Program-made: the position numbers and the translations under genes
Source of the DNA: Desulfobacterales bacterium
Lineage (GTDB): Bacteria > Desulfobacterota > Desulfobacteria > Desulfobacterales > Desulfosarcinaceae
Length of the DNA stretch: 44,573 nucleotides
Assembly: GCA_016218685.1 (NCBI GenBank)
Contig: JACRDD010000021.1
Coordinates: 1 to 44,573 of the forward strand
Reading direction: 5' to 3'
Part shown: piece after piece, positions 22,701 through 30,638 of the stretch
How the letters are laid out: each line of letters begins with the position of its first letter
How positions within the stretch are numbered: position 1 is the first letter of the stretch
The notes under the pieces: generated by a model
Database searches by the model: none
Told to the model about the DNA's origin: nothing
What the model saw: only the letters and a program-made list of their open reading frames with translations

Positions 22701-25549
22701 ATATCGGCCTGGTGCGCCAACTGGTGCAGGCCCACGCCTACTGGCGCCTCAAGGGACTGGCGGTGGATCTGGTGATCTGGAACGAAGATCGCGCCGGTTA
22801 CCGCCAACTGCTCCACGACCAGATCATGGGGCTGGTTGCCGCGGGCATCGAAACCAACGTGACCGATCGGCCCGGGGGTATTTTTGTAAGACCGGCCGAC
22901 CAGATCGCCGAGGAAGATCGTATCCTGATCCAGACCGTGGCCCGTGCCATCATTACCGACAACCGCGGTTCCCTGGCCGATCAGCTCAACCGGCGCACGT
23001 TGACGGAAGCCGTGGTGCCGCTGCTGGCCCCCACCCGCACCCACCGCTCCGAACCGCTGACCGAGGCCGCCATGCCGCGTCCCGATCTGACCTTTTTCAA
23101 CGGACTGGGCGGATTCACCCCGGATGGCCGGGAGTATGTGGTGACCACGGCCCACGGGCAGGAGACCCCGGCGCCCTGGGTCAATGTGCTGGCCAACCCG
23201 CACTTCGGCAGCGTCGTCTCTGAAAGCGGTCAGGCCTACACCTGGAGCGAGAATGCCCACGAGTTCCGCCTCACCCCCTGGGAAAACGATCCGCTGACCG
23301 ATGCCGGCGGCGAGGCGTTGTACCTGCGGGATGAAGAGCGCGGCCACTTCTGGTCCCCGACCCCACTGCCCTGCCGCGGGGCGACGCCCTATGTCACCCG
23401 GCACGGCTTTGGCTACAGCGTTTTCGAGCACACCGAGCGCGGCATCCACTCGGAGCTGTGGGTCTACGTGGCCCTGGACGCGGCCGTCAAGTTCATGGTG
23501 CTCAAGGTGCGCAACCTGTCGGGCCGATCCCGTCGGATCTCGGCGACCGGATACGCGGAGTGGGTGCTGGGCGACCTGCGGCCCAAATCGGCCATGCACG
23601 TGATCACCGAAACAGACCCCAACAGCGGCGCCCTGTTCGCGCGTAACCCCTACAACACGGAGTTTCGCGGCCGGGTGGCGTTCTTCGACGTGGACGATAC
23701 GACCCGCACCGTGACCGGCAGCCGCACCGAATTTTTGGGACGCAATGGCACCCTGCGCACGCCGGCGGCCATGCGGCGCACGCGCCTTTCGGGCAAGCTG
23801 GGGGCCGGCCTGGACCCCTGCGCCGCGATCCAGGTGACCTTCAATCTGGCGGACGGGCAGGAACGCGAGGTAGTCTTCAGGCTCGGCGTCGGGCGCGATG
23901 CCGATGATGCCGGGAATCTGGTCCATCGCTTTCGGGGCTCGTCCGCCGCGCGGGAAGCGTTGGAAGCGGTATGGCAACACTGGCGGCACACGCTCGGTGC
24001 GCTGCAAGTGGAAACACCCGATCCGGCCCTCAACCTGCTGGCCAACGGCTGGCTGTTATACCAGACCCTGGCGTGCCGCCTCTGGGCGCGCAGCGCCACC
24101 TACCAATCGGGGGGCGCCTTCGGATTCCGCGACCAGTTGCAGGATTCGATGGCGCTCCTCCTCTCCAGACCCCATCTGCTGCGCGAGCACTTGCTGCTCT
24201 GCGCAGCCCATCAATTCGTGGACGGCGATGTGCAACACTGGTGGCATCCGCCCATTGGCCGGGGGGTGCGCACGCGCTGTTCAGACGATTACCTCTGGCT
24301 GCCGCTGGCGACGTGCCGCTATGTTTTGGCCACCGGCGATACCGGCGTGTTGGATGCGTCCATCCCCTTTATCCAGGGCCGCCCGGTCAATGCAGATGAA
24401 GACTCGTATTACGATCTGCCCGGGCGCGCCGACGAGACGGCCAGCCTCTACGAACACTGCGTGCGCGCCATCGCCAACGGCCTTAAATTCGGGGAGCACG
24501 GCCTGCCGCTGATGGGCACCGGAGACTGGAACGACGGCATGAACCTGGTGGGCGAACACGGCAAGGGCGAAAGCGTGTGGCTGGGATTCTTCCTCTATGA
24601 CGTGCTCCTGCGCTTTGTGCCGGTGGCCCGCCTGCGCGGGGACTTGACCTTCGCCGCGCGGTGCCAAACGGAGGCGGAACAACTGGGCCGCAATTTGGAG
24701 CAGCACGGCTGGGATGGCGGGTGGTACCGCCGCGCCTATTTCGACGACGGCACGCCGCTGGGGTCGTCCGACAACCCCGAATGCCAAATCGACTCGATTT
24801 CGCAAAGTTGGTCCGTGCTTTCGGGGGCCGGCGATCCGGGGCGCACGCGGATAGCCATGGATGCGCTGGACGAGCGCCTGGTGCGCCGGGAGCACGGGCT
24901 GATCCAACTGCTGGACCCGCCCTTCGACACCTCGGCGCTGAATCCCGGCTATATCAAAGGCTACGTCCCGGGCGTCCGGGAAAACGGCGGGCAGTACACC
25001 CACGCGGCCATCTGGGCCGCCATGGCCTTCGCGCGCCTGGGGGATCACCGGCGCGCGTGGGAGCTCTTTACCATGATCAACCCGATCAACCACACCCGCA
25101 CGGCCGGGGAGGCCGCCACCTACAAAGTGGAACCCTACGTCATGGCCGCCGACGTTTACGCCGTGGCGCCGCATACCGGCCGCGGCGGCTGGACCTGGTA
25201 CACGGGCTCGGCCGCCTGGATGTACCGGCTGATCGTGGAATCGTTGCTGGGGCTCGAGCTGGAAGTGGATAAACTGCGCATCAGGCCCTGCCTGCCCGCG
25301 GATTGGAAAGGGTTCACGATGCACTACCGCTATCGCGAGACGATCTATCACATCGTGGTGGTGCAAATGCCTGCCCGCGGTGGCGAGATGGCCGTGAGCG
25401 TGGATGGCATCGCGCAACCCGACAGGACCATCCCCTTGGTGGACGATCATAAGGAGCATCGGGTCCAGGTGCGGATACCGCTTGCAGGTAACTTCAAGCC
25501 GCCGCTTCCGCCGATCCCCGAAAAGCATGCGGATAGGGTTGAAATTTAA
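16718..25549 (+). CDS. ndvB: Cyclic beta-1,2-glucan synthase
   Basis: A 2943-residue inner-membrane enzyme that builds periplasmic cyclic beta-1,2-glucan from UDP-glucose, an osmoprotectant and surface factor. After a 400-residue cytoplasmic head come two membrane helices (about 427-480). Next is a GT84 glycosyltransferase domain with LDTDTQL near 646 and RHRWIRGDWQ near 791, then further membrane helices (about 840-885, 965-1010). A glycoamylase-like domain (PF10091, about 1040-1560) follows. The C terminus has two GH94-type halves, the second carrying GTGDWNDGMN near 2600. All parts of Agrobacterium/Brucella ChvB/NdvB are present and the length is normal for the family. The start is GTG with only a weak AGG upstream. 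Chain-length-controlling phosphorylase activity of the GH94 part is known for the family. No glucan exporter gene is adjacent. Confidence 0.95.
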   Translation: MSVNGKRMHRSLVYLKARLRGSDPACQDAEDEQPLRSELFSADQMQRHGKILAGTHQLKPGRPRDRLLSRLAENEAVLTGARDLLTEAVKANRRIAPAGEWLLDNFYLIEEQIRTAKRHLPKGFSRELPRLLNGPLAGFPRVYDIALEIISHGDGRADPESLSSFVAAYQTVTILKIGELWAIPIMLRLALIENIRRVTARIAADRIERNRADHWADQMTEVAEKDPKSLILSVADMARSNPPMASAFVAELARRLQGQGPALALPLNWIEQRLAESGLTIEQSVRAENQQQAADQVSMSNCIGSLRFLTAMDWREFVETMSVVEQTLGEDPGDVYGKMDFATRDRYRHVVEKIAKRSPRSENEVARQAIQLAHACAVEKGGDDRAAHVGFYLIDKGLESLERTVAVRVSPAEAIRKAARRMPLLLYSGTILLLAAVIAASLAAQAYADGLQGWALGLFGLLLLLCASHLAVALVNWLATSLATPRPLPRMDFSQGIPSELRTLVVVPTMLTSPQNIEELIEALEVRFLANRDEHLHFGLLTDFRDAGEESLPEDEPLLRLARQRIEALNDKYPNAEGATFFLFHRPRRWNPRDRIWMGYERKRGKLADLNWLLRGGAHGTPGDRFALVVGETRALANIKYVITLDTDTQLARDSAWQFVGAMAHPLNRARYDEGRQRVVAGYGILQPRVAVSLSGLNQSRYAHMCASEPGIDPYTRAVSDVYQDLFGEGSFIGKGIYEVDAFERALAGRLPDNRILSHDLLEGCYARAGLLSDVQLYEEYPSRYSADVNRRHRWIRGDWQIARWLLPDIPMPNARRQKNPLSLLSRWKIFDNLRRSLMAAALSLLLLLGWAVLPSSGFWTLAAIGIVLLPSLFASALNVLQKQDDVTLGQHLAAEARSVRRHFVQAAFTLVCLPYEAFFSLDAVARTVWRVSITQKRLLQWDLASDADRRSRTDLAFSWRTMWFAAFLAMAAGVYLAVARPAALGVAAPLLSLWFLSPAIAWWISQPLSRRREKLTPDQTLFLRKLARKTWAFFETFVGPDDHWLPPDNYQEHPVAVVAHRTSPTNMGLALLANLSAYDFGYVSAGRLLERTANAIRTMETLGRHRGHFYNWYDTQSLQPLSPQYISSVDSGNLAGHLLTLRPALLALADDQILAARLFEGLSDTFEILFDAADAAGAAQPAHAPAQLAPLEQALAAATQARPTTLMAARQCLDRLVAFAAEWVAAIDGFDTDPDSPLRWWSRALAGQCREALDELVSLAPWTDLFSCADSLDVFPELDRIPTLRELAELDTHLLPAIAREGSTGAPSQRSARLDDLRGPIAAASQLARTRLAAIKGLALQCDAMARMEHDFLYDEKRHLLAIGYNVSEHRRDASYYDLLASEARFATFVAIAQGQLPQESWFALGRLLTIAGSEPILLSWSGSMFEYLMPLLVMPAYERTLLDQTCQAAVARQIAYGEKRAVPWGISECGYNAIDAHRNYQYRAFGVPGLGLKRGLAEDLVIAPYATALALMVAPEQACRNLERLAAEGFETRYGFYEAIDYTPSRLPPGQAHAVVRSFMAHHQGMSLLSLAHLLLSRPMQQRFESVPAFQATLLLLQERIPKATAFYAHTTELAEHQMASSAPEMPIRVFTTPDTPNPEVQLLSNGRYHVMVTNAGGGYSRWKDLAVTRWREDRTRDPWGTFCFIRDVTSREFWSTACQPTLQRAKPFEAIFSEGRAEFRSRDHGYDTHTEIAVSLEDDIELRRVRITNRGRTRRAIDVTSYAEVVLAPPAPDALHPAFSNLFVRTEILRDQRAILCTRRPRSQAEAAPWMLHLMAVHGGEVGEVSYETDRKRFIGRGNTIADPQALRGGDGFATGALSGSEGSVLDPVVAIQHRITLAPEESATINIVSGMAETREEALRLVEKYQDRRLADRVFDLAWTHGQVLLRQLNATEADAQLYGRLAGAVIYANASLRADPGVLIKNRRGQSGLWGHAISGDLPIVLLRIEDPANIGLVRQLVQAHAYWRLKGLAVDLVIWNEDRAGYRQLLHDQIMGLVAAGIETNVTDRPGGIFVRPADQIAEEDRILIQTVARAIITDNRGSLADQLNRRTLTEAVVPLLAPTRTHRSEPLTEAAMPRPDLTFFNGLGGFTPDGREYVVTTAHGQETPAPWVNVLANPHFGSVVSESGQAYTWSENAHEFRLTPWENDPLTDAGGEALYLRDEERGHFWSPTPLPCRGATPYVTRHGFGYSVFEHTERGIHSELWVYVALDAAVKFMVLKVRNLSGRSRRISATGYAEWVLGDLRPKSAMHVITETDPNSGALFARNPYNTEFRGRVAFFDVDDTTRTVTGSRTEFLGRNGTLRTPAAMRRTRLSGKLGAGLDPCAAIQVTFNLADGQEREVVFRLGVGRDADDAGNLVHRFRGSSAAREALEAVWQHWRHTLGALQVETPDPALNLLANGWLLYQTLACRLWARSATYQSGGAFGFRDQLQDSMALLLSRPHLLREHLLLCAAHQFVDGDVQHWWHPPIGRGVRTRCSDDYLWLPLATCRYVLATGDTGVLDASIPFIQGRPVNADEDSYYDLPGRADETASLYEHCVRAIANGLKFGEHGLPLMGTGDWNDGMNLVGEHGKGESVWLGFFLYDVLLRFVPVARLRGDLTFAARCQTEAEQLGRNLEQHGWDGGWYRRAYFDDGTPLGSSDNPECQIDSISQSWSVLSGAGDPGRTRIAMDALDERLVRREHGLIQLLDPPFDTSALNPGYIKGYVPGVRENGGQYTHAAIWAAMAFARLGDHRRAWELFTMINPINHTRTAGEAATYKVEPYVMAADVYAVAPHTGRGGWTWYTGSAAWMYRLIVESLLGLELEVDKLRIRPCLPADWKGFTMHYRYRETIYHIVVVQMPARGGEMAVSVDGIAQPDRTIPLVDDHKEHRVQVRIPLAGNFKPPLPPIPEKHADRVEI

Positions 25550-25791
25550 TTGAAGAAGCGTTTGCCGGGACGGTTGCGAACGACCGATGCATATTTATGG
25601 TTATTGAAGTCGCTCAGTGCGCTAACAGCCCGCCGATGGTCAGCGCGGTTTCGGATGATAGGTGTCGACGTTGGATGGTCCTTGCTGATGCCGAGTGATT
25701 GACGGAAAAAGCATTTCGCCAACCGTTCATGAAAATGGCAGGGAAGTTTGGGTTTATTGCGCAATGCAAAATAAACCGGGAGGTCGACACA

Positions 25792-26940
25792 ATGAAAACC
25801 ATACTGAAGGCAATCCTATTGGTATTTTTCGCCATGGCTTCGCAAGAAGTTTGGGCCGACCGGAATTTTGCGCCGGTGGCCATCCATCTGGCCTCCAATA
25901 CCGGCGATCCCGATGTCTATTATGTCCACGACCGTCGAAGAATCGTTCGGGTCCATGACACCATCCTGGCCCTGGCACCGACCGGTGCGCGCGATCAAAT
26001 CTATCGATCGACGGATAACGGCGCCAATTGGACCCAACTGGGAAACAATCCATTGAATACCTATTCCAGTTTCCTGCTGTCGGTCGGTAATGAAACGGTT
26101 TTTCATTTCTTCCGAAACGGGGATAAGGTCTACATGGTGAAGTTCCGGTATGACGCGCCGCCCCCGCCGCCGATGGTCATATATACGGATGCCAATCTCG
26201 CCTATACGAGTCATGGCGTGTACGGGAGGGTGGCGGGGACGGTCGACCGGGACGGGGTTCTCTTCGTGGCCGTTCACGGGAATGCCACGGGTGTCGATGC
26301 GTCGAACCCTGATTCCATCTATCTGATCGAAAGCGAAGACAATGGCGCGACCTGGACCCGTTCGGGTGAGGCACGTGTCATCCGCCAAGGGAACGCCGAT
26401 CGCTCCTGGGGATTCATGCATCTGGATGTCTCCGGGGATAACGAATTGCTCTGCGTCTATGCGGCCTGGAACGGTGAGGCCCTTGAAGTGGCCAGCTCTT
26501 CCGATCGCGGCCGTTCATGGAAGACAACCCAACTGGCGTCGGGCGGCATCTACAAACCGGCGGTCTTGCCGGTCAACGATCGGGAGATTTATGTTTTCGC
26601 CCAAAGCCGGGCATCCGACCACGCATCCAATCCGATCAAGGGGCTTGTTTTCAACAAGTCGGAAGACTCCGGTGCAACATGGAGCGGATGGCAAACGATC
26701 GATGGGAGCGCACCGGCCGGCGATGACGATCCGTCGCCCGGACTTGGATCGGACGGGGCGATTTATGTCGCCTATGGAAGCTGGGCACGGTCCGATTCGA
26801 TCGATACCCAAAACGGCGAAGCACTGCGCCAGCGTTTGGCCGTGTCCGATGATGGCGGTAAAACCTGGCGTGTTCCGGCGGTCAGCAGCACCCCAGCCCC
26901 ATCGGCGCCTAAAAACCTTAGAATCGTACCCGGCCCCTAA
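25792..26940 (+). CDS. Secreted Asp-box (BNR) beta-propeller protein
   Basis: A 382-residue exported protein with a signal peptide (1-22). Five Asp-box repeats of the form S-x-D-x-G-x-x-W lie at 73-80, 181-188, 236-243, 290-297 and 352-359, implying a sialidase-type six-bladed propeller. Sialidase catalytic residues (arginine triad, FRIP motif) are not evident, so enzyme activity is doubtful and glycan binding or a structural role is possible. It ends PAPSAPKNLRIVPGP, which looks like the first strand of a fibronectin type III domain cut short by the stop. GGGAGG lies just upstream of the chosen ATG; the longer frame from 25699 adds nothing signal-like. The 242-base gap before it shows no clear element. 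Confidence 0.8.
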   Translation: MKTILKAILLVFFAMASQEVWADRNFAPVAIHLASNTGDPDVYYVHDRRRIVRVHDTILALAPTGARDQIYRSTDNGANWTQLGNNPLNTYSSFLLSVGNETVFHFFRNGDKVYMVKFRYDAPPPPPMVIYTDANLAYTSHGVYGRVAGTVDRDGVLFVAVHGNATGVDASNPDSIYLIESEDNGATWTRSGEARVIRQGNADRSWGFMHLDVSGDNELLCVYAAWNGEALEVASSSDRGRSWKTTQLASGGIYKPAVLPVNDREIYVFAQSRASDHASNPIKGLVFNKSEDSGATWSGWQTIDGSAPAGDDDPSPGLGSDGAIYVAYGSWARSDSIDTQNGEALRQRLAVSDDGGKTWRVPAVSSTPAPSAPKNLRIVPGP

Positions 26941-27011
26941 GGCCCAATCCATCATCCCTGGTGACCGTCGATGATCGGCCCGGCTTCCGCTAAACCCATC
27001 GGGCCGCGGGC

Positions 27012-28067
27012 CTATGTTCCCAGAAATTTTTGCTTCATGGCCATGATGCGCACCACCGACGCCTCGCTCTGTGCCCATAAGGCTTCGGTGGCATCCATTT
27101 TTTCGAGAATCGCCTGGTGGGCCTCCGCGATCTTGGGGCTCGCATGGCAAATCAGCATCACGTCCACCGCGGCCGTTAGACATTGGCTGACGATGGTGGC
27201 CAGATCGTAGTGTTTGGCGATGGCGCCCATGTCCAGGTCGTCGGTGAGCACCAGGCCTTCAAAACCCAATTGATTGCGCAGCAAATCATGGGCAATGGCC
27301 GGCGACAGGCTGGCGGGCCAGGTGGGGTCCAGGCGCGGATAGCGGATGTGGGAGAGCATGATGCCGCCCACCTCGGCATCGGCGGCGGCTTGGAAAGGCA
27401 CTAGATCGCTGTCGATCAGAATCTCCGGCGCGATGTCCAGCTCGGGCAGATCCTCATGGGAGTCGAGCACGGTGCGCCCGATACCGGGAAAGTGCTTGCC
27501 CACGGCGATGATCCCGTTGGCTTGCAGATGATCGATGACCGTGACGCCCATGAGGGCGACTTGCTGCGGATCGCCCGCGAAAACCCGCTTGGCCATGACG
27601 CTGGGAATGGATTCCGGCGCAACGTCCAGCACCGGGGCCATGTTCATGTTGACGCCGATGCTGTTCAATTCCCTGGCCGTGATCTGGGCGAAGGCGATGG
27701 CGTCTTCCACGCAGGTCATGGACGGATTGCCGGCAAACTGGGTAAACGGCGGTTTGAGGCGCGCCACCACGCCCCCCTCTTGATCGATGGCGATGAACAG
27801 CGGCGGCTGCCCGCTTCGGGTGGCATAGGCCTGGGCTTGCCCGCAAAGGTCCCGAATCTGCTCCAGCGAAACAATATTGCGCGAGAAGAGAATCAGGCCT
27901 CCCACCTGAAGCGTATCGATGGCATAGCGCATTTCATCACTGAACTCGGTGCCGTCGAAACCGATCATCATCCGCTGTCCAGCCAACTGTCCTTCGGATA
28001 ACCTGTCCTGCATGGCGGGCATATCTGGTTCCCTTTCGTTGTGATCGTCCGTGCGCGATTCCACCAT
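27012..28067 (-). CDS. nagZ: Beta-N-acetylhexosaminidase NagZ (GH3)
   Basis: A 351-residue GH3 enzyme. Landmarks are GQRMMIGFDG, IDQEGGVVARL, the family signature GKHFPGIGRTVLDSHEDLP carrying the His/Asp pair, and the nucleophile region TDDLDMGAI. NagZ removes N-acetylglucosamine from muropeptides in cytoplasmic peptidoglycan recycling. There is no signal peptide, as expected. The start at 28067 lies one base after the mltG stop and is preceded by AAGG; ATG 28022 with AAAGGG is a good alternative 15 residues in. Pairing with mltG, a lytic transglycosylase that makes the muropeptide ends, supports a wall-turnover operon. Confidence 0.92.
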   Translation of the reverse strand: MVESRTDDHNEREPDMPAMQDRLSEGQLAGQRMMIGFDGTEFSDEMRYAIDTLQVGGLILFSRNIVSLEQIRDLCGQAQAYATRSGQPPLFIAIDQEGGVVARLKPPFTQFAGNPSMTCVEDAIAFAQITARELNSIGVNMNMAPVLDVAPESIPSVMAKRVFAGDPQQVALMGVTVIDHLQANGIIAVGKHFPGIGRTVLDSHEDLPELDIAPEILIDSDLVPFQAAADAEVGGIMLSHIRYPRLDPTWPASLSPAIAHDLLRNQLGFEGLVLTDDLDMGAIAKHYDLATIVSQCLTAAVDVMLICHASPKIAEAHQAILEKMDATEALWAQSEASVVRIMAMKQKFLGT

Positions 28068-28068
28068 G

Positions 28069-29082
28069 TCATTGTCCTTGGCGGTGCAGTTGATATTTAC
28101 GCACCGCCGCACTGTGCTCTCGATAGGTTCTGGAAAACGTATGGGTGCCGTCTTGTTTGGAAACGAAGTACAGAAAGTCGCTTTGCACCGGAAACAAGGC
28201 CGCTTCGATGGCCGCCCGGCCCGGATTGGCGATCGGACCGGGCGGGAGCCCGGTGATCAAGTAGGTATTGTAGGGAGAGGGGGTGATCAGATGGTTGCGG
28301 GTGAGGTTGCCGTCGAAATCCTTGATCCCGTAGATCACCGTGGGATCGCTTTCCAGGCGCATCTTTTTCTTGAGGCGGTTGTGGAACACCGAAGAGATGA
28401 GCGGCCGTTCCCGGGGATCGGCGGTCTCTTTTTCGATGATCGATGCCAGTGTCACCACCTGGTGCACCGTCATGTTGAGTCGTTCAGCTCGTTGGCGCCA
28501 GGCTTGGGAAAGCTGGGCATTGAAGTGCCCCACCATCGTTTCGATGATCCTCCGGGGGGTCACGCCTTTGGGAAAGTAATAGGTGTCGGGGAACAGGTAT
28601 CCTTCCAGGCTTGCGACGCGGTGGCCCAGGCCGGCTGCCAGACTCGGATCGTTGACCAGGGATAGGAAAGCGGCGGCATCGGCCAACTCCAGACGGGCGA
28701 TTTCCGCGGCGATCTGGGCGTGGTTGAATCCTTCGGGAACCGTGAGGCGGTGCAGCAGTACTTTGTTGCGGACCAAAGCGTCGAGGACCTGAAGGGGCGT
28801 CATGGTGCTCGCCAGGGCGTATTCGCCGGCCTTGAGCAGTTTGTCTTCGCCCCGAAGATGGGCCAGAAGACGGAAGCGCAGTCTGCTGGAGATAATGCCG
28901 TGGCGGCTCAATTCGTCCGCCACTCGATTCAAGCTTTGGCCCGATACAACCGAGATGACGACGGGAGTATCCTCCGAACCCGCCGACCGACGGGCAAAAT
29001 TTTGAAGATCGATCCACATGCCGGCGGCGCCGGCGATCAGAATGACCAGCAGTATCAGTGTGACGCGTCGCGCTGCTTTCAA
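28069..29082 (-). CDS. mltG: Endolytic murein transglycosylase MltG (YceG-like)
   Basis: A 337-residue inner-membrane enzyme with one N-terminal helix (8-25), a LysM-like region (about 40-95) and the YceG catalytic domain. The domain contains LEGYLFPDTYYFPKG, ASIIEKET with the likely catalytic E217, RPLISSVFHNRL and SPYNTY. It cleaves nascent glycan strands and sets their length. The reading frame and length are normal. It is the first gene of the minus-strand pair with nagZ and diverges from the kor operon across 167 bases. The promoter for this side is not obvious. Confidence 0.93.
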   Translation of the reverse strand: MKAARRVTLILLVILIAGAAGMWIDLQNFARRSAGSEDTPVVISVVSGQSLNRVADELSRHGIISSRLRFRLLAHLRGEDKLLKAGEYALASTMTPLQVLDALVRNKVLLHRLTVPEGFNHAQIAAEIARLELADAAAFLSLVNDPSLAAGLGHRVASLEGYLFPDTYYFPKGVTPRRIIETMVGHFNAQLSQAWRQRAERLNMTVHQVVTLASIIEKETADPRERPLISSVFHNRLKKKMRLESDPTVIYGIKDFDGNLTRNHLITPSPYNTYLITGLPPGPIANPGRAAIEAALFPVQSDFLYFVSKQDGTHTFSRTYREHSAAVRKYQLHRQGQ

Positions 29083-29172
29083 TCGAAGTCGGTTCCTTTG
29101 CGGCGGTTGCGCAGTGGGACGGAAGTATAAGTGCTTTCAACATAAGCGATTGTTTCCATTCTTGTCAATCTA

Positions 29173-29201
29173 TTGCCTATCCTCGCAAAAGATCCTATCA
29201 T
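29173..29201 (+). promoter_or_regulatory. Candidate sigma70 promoter for the kor operon
   Basis: TTGCCT (29173-29178) and TATCAT (29196-29201) are separated by 17 bases, matching four of six and five of six consensus positions. Transcription would begin near 29208, 40 bases before the ferredoxin gene. It is the only well-spaced pair I see in this divergent gap. Confidence 0.5.
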
Positions 29202-29249
29202 GATAAAAAACGGTCCGATAGACGCCATGGACCGATCCGCGGGGATGCT

Positions 29250-29465
29250 ATGAGCCGACCGATGCTAAAGTCGTTTTGCATAAAGCGGGAGTGGTGCAAA
29301 GGGTGCGGTATCTGCGTGGCCTTTTGTCCCACCGAGGTGTTGGCGCTGGATGCCCAGGGTAAGGCCACGGCCGTGCGCCTGGAGGCATGCATCGCCTGCG
29401 AACAATGCGCGCTGCGCTGCCCCGATCTGGCGATTACGATGCAGATCGCCGAAAGGGAAGACTAA
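29250..29465 (+). CDS. korD: 2-oxoacid:ferredoxin oxidoreductase, delta (ferredoxin) subunit
   Basis: A 71-residue two-cluster ferredoxin with cysteine motifs CKGCGICVAFCP and CIACEQCALRCP, each binding one 4Fe-4S centre. In KorABCD-type complexes this subunit passes electrons between the TPP enzyme and free ferredoxin. It is first in a delta-alpha-beta-gamma order and only ten bases separate it from the alpha gene. The naming follows the neighbours; alone it would be a generic ferredoxin. Confidence 0.9.
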   Translation: MSRPMLKSFCIKREWCKGCGICVAFCPTEVLALDAQGKATAVRLEACIACEQCALRCPDLAITMQIAERED

Positions 29466-29475
29466 CCGAGGGCCT

Positions 29476-30636
29476 ATGCCATCCAACGAACCTGAACTTG
29501 TCCGTTTCATCCAGGGCAACGAGGCGTGCGTCGAAGGCGCGCTTTATGCGGGCTTGGAGTTTTTCGCCGGGTATCCCATCACGCCTTCTTCCGAAATCAT
29601 GGAGCATCTGGCCCGCCGCCTGCCCCGGCGCGGCGGAAAATTCATCCAGATGGAGGACGAAATCGCCTCCATGTGCGCCATCATCGGCGCCTCGCTCACC
29701 GGCCGCAAGGTACTGACAGCCACCAGCGGCCCCGGCTTCTCCTTAATGCAGGAGGCGTTGGGGTATGCGGTAATGGCCGAGATCCCTTGCGTGATCGTCA
29801 ACGTGCAGCGCGGCGGACCGTCCACCGGGCTTCCCACCCAGATCAGCCAGGGCGATGTCAACCAGGCCCGTTGGGGCACCCATGGGGATCATGCCATCAT
29901 CGCCCTGACGGCCTCCAACCACCAGGATGTCTTCGCCATGACCGTGGAAGCCTTCAACATGGCCGAGAGCTACCGCACGCCGGTGGTGTTGCTCTTCGAC
30001 GAAGTGGTGGGCCATATGCGCGAGCGCATGGTGCTGCCCCAACCGGGCCGGATTGCCTTGGTGGAACGGCTGCGCACCTCGGTGCCCGAAGGGGTCGATT
30101 ACCATCCCTACCTGCCCCGGGAAGACGGCCGCCTGCCCATGTCCGACTTCGGCGGCGTGCACCGCTACAACGTCACCGGCCTGTACCACGACATGTGGGG
30201 GTTTCCGTCGGACAATCCCAAAGTGGTGCACGGCCTGATCCGGCACTTGGTGGACAAGATCGAAAATAATGTGGACGCCATCGCGCGCTACAAAAGCTAC
30301 TATCTGGACGATGCCCGCACCGTGCTGGTTTCCTATGGCGCCACGGCGCGCTCGGCGCTGCATGTGGTCGAGAGCCAGCGGCGCAAGGGGCAGAAGTTCG
30401 GTCTGTTGGAATTGCAGACCCTGTGGCCCTTTCCATATGACATCGTGGGGGAAGCCTGCGGCCGGGCCAAGCAGGTGCTGGTGGTGGAGATGAATCTGGG
30501 CCACATCTGCGCCGAGGTTAAAAAAGCCTTGAACAATCCGCGCAATGTCTTCTTGATCAACCGTATCGATGGGGTCTTCATCTCGCCCACCGACATCCGT
30601 CAGGCGCTGCGGCTCATCGATGGCAGGGGGGTATAG
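29476..30636 (+). CDS. korA: 2-oxoacid:ferredoxin oxidoreductase, alpha subunit (2-oxoglutarate type)
   Basis: A 386-residue pyrimidine-domain subunit. GNEACVEGAL and AGYPITPSSE (31-40) mark the substrate and cofactor region. ATSGPGFSLMQEALGYA and QRGGPSTGLPTQ follow, and the C-terminal domain carries VSYGATARSALHVV. The complex oxidatively decarboxylates a 2-oxoacid to acyl-CoA with reduced ferredoxin, or runs in reverse. Length and motifs fit 2-oxoglutarate oxidoreductase best, with 2-oxoisovalerate (Vor) possible. ATG 29476 is used because the upstream reading frame overlaps the ferredoxin gene. Two bases separate its stop from the beta gene. Confidence 0.92.
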   Translation: MPSNEPELVRFIQGNEACVEGALYAGLEFFAGYPITPSSEIMEHLARRLPRRGGKFIQMEDEIASMCAIIGASLTGRKVLTATSGPGFSLMQEALGYAVMAEIPCVIVNVQRGGPSTGLPTQISQGDVNQARWGTHGDHAIIALTASNHQDVFAMTVEAFNMAESYRTPVVLLFDEVVGHMRERMVLPQPGRIALVERLRTSVPEGVDYHPYLPREDGRLPMSDFGGVHRYNVTGLYHDMWGFPSDNPKVVHGLIRHLVDKIENNVDAIARYKSYYLDDARTVLVSYGATARSALHVVESQRRKGQKFGLLELQTLWPFPYDIVGEACGRAKQVLVVEMNLGHICAEVKKALNNPRNVFLINRIDGVFISPTDIRQALRLIDGRGV

Positions 30637-30638
30637 GC

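Noticed and set aside
20603..24007. Long minus-strand open frames (20603-22348 and 22457-24007)
   Set aside because: They are antisense to the glucan synthase and arise from its GC-biased third positions.
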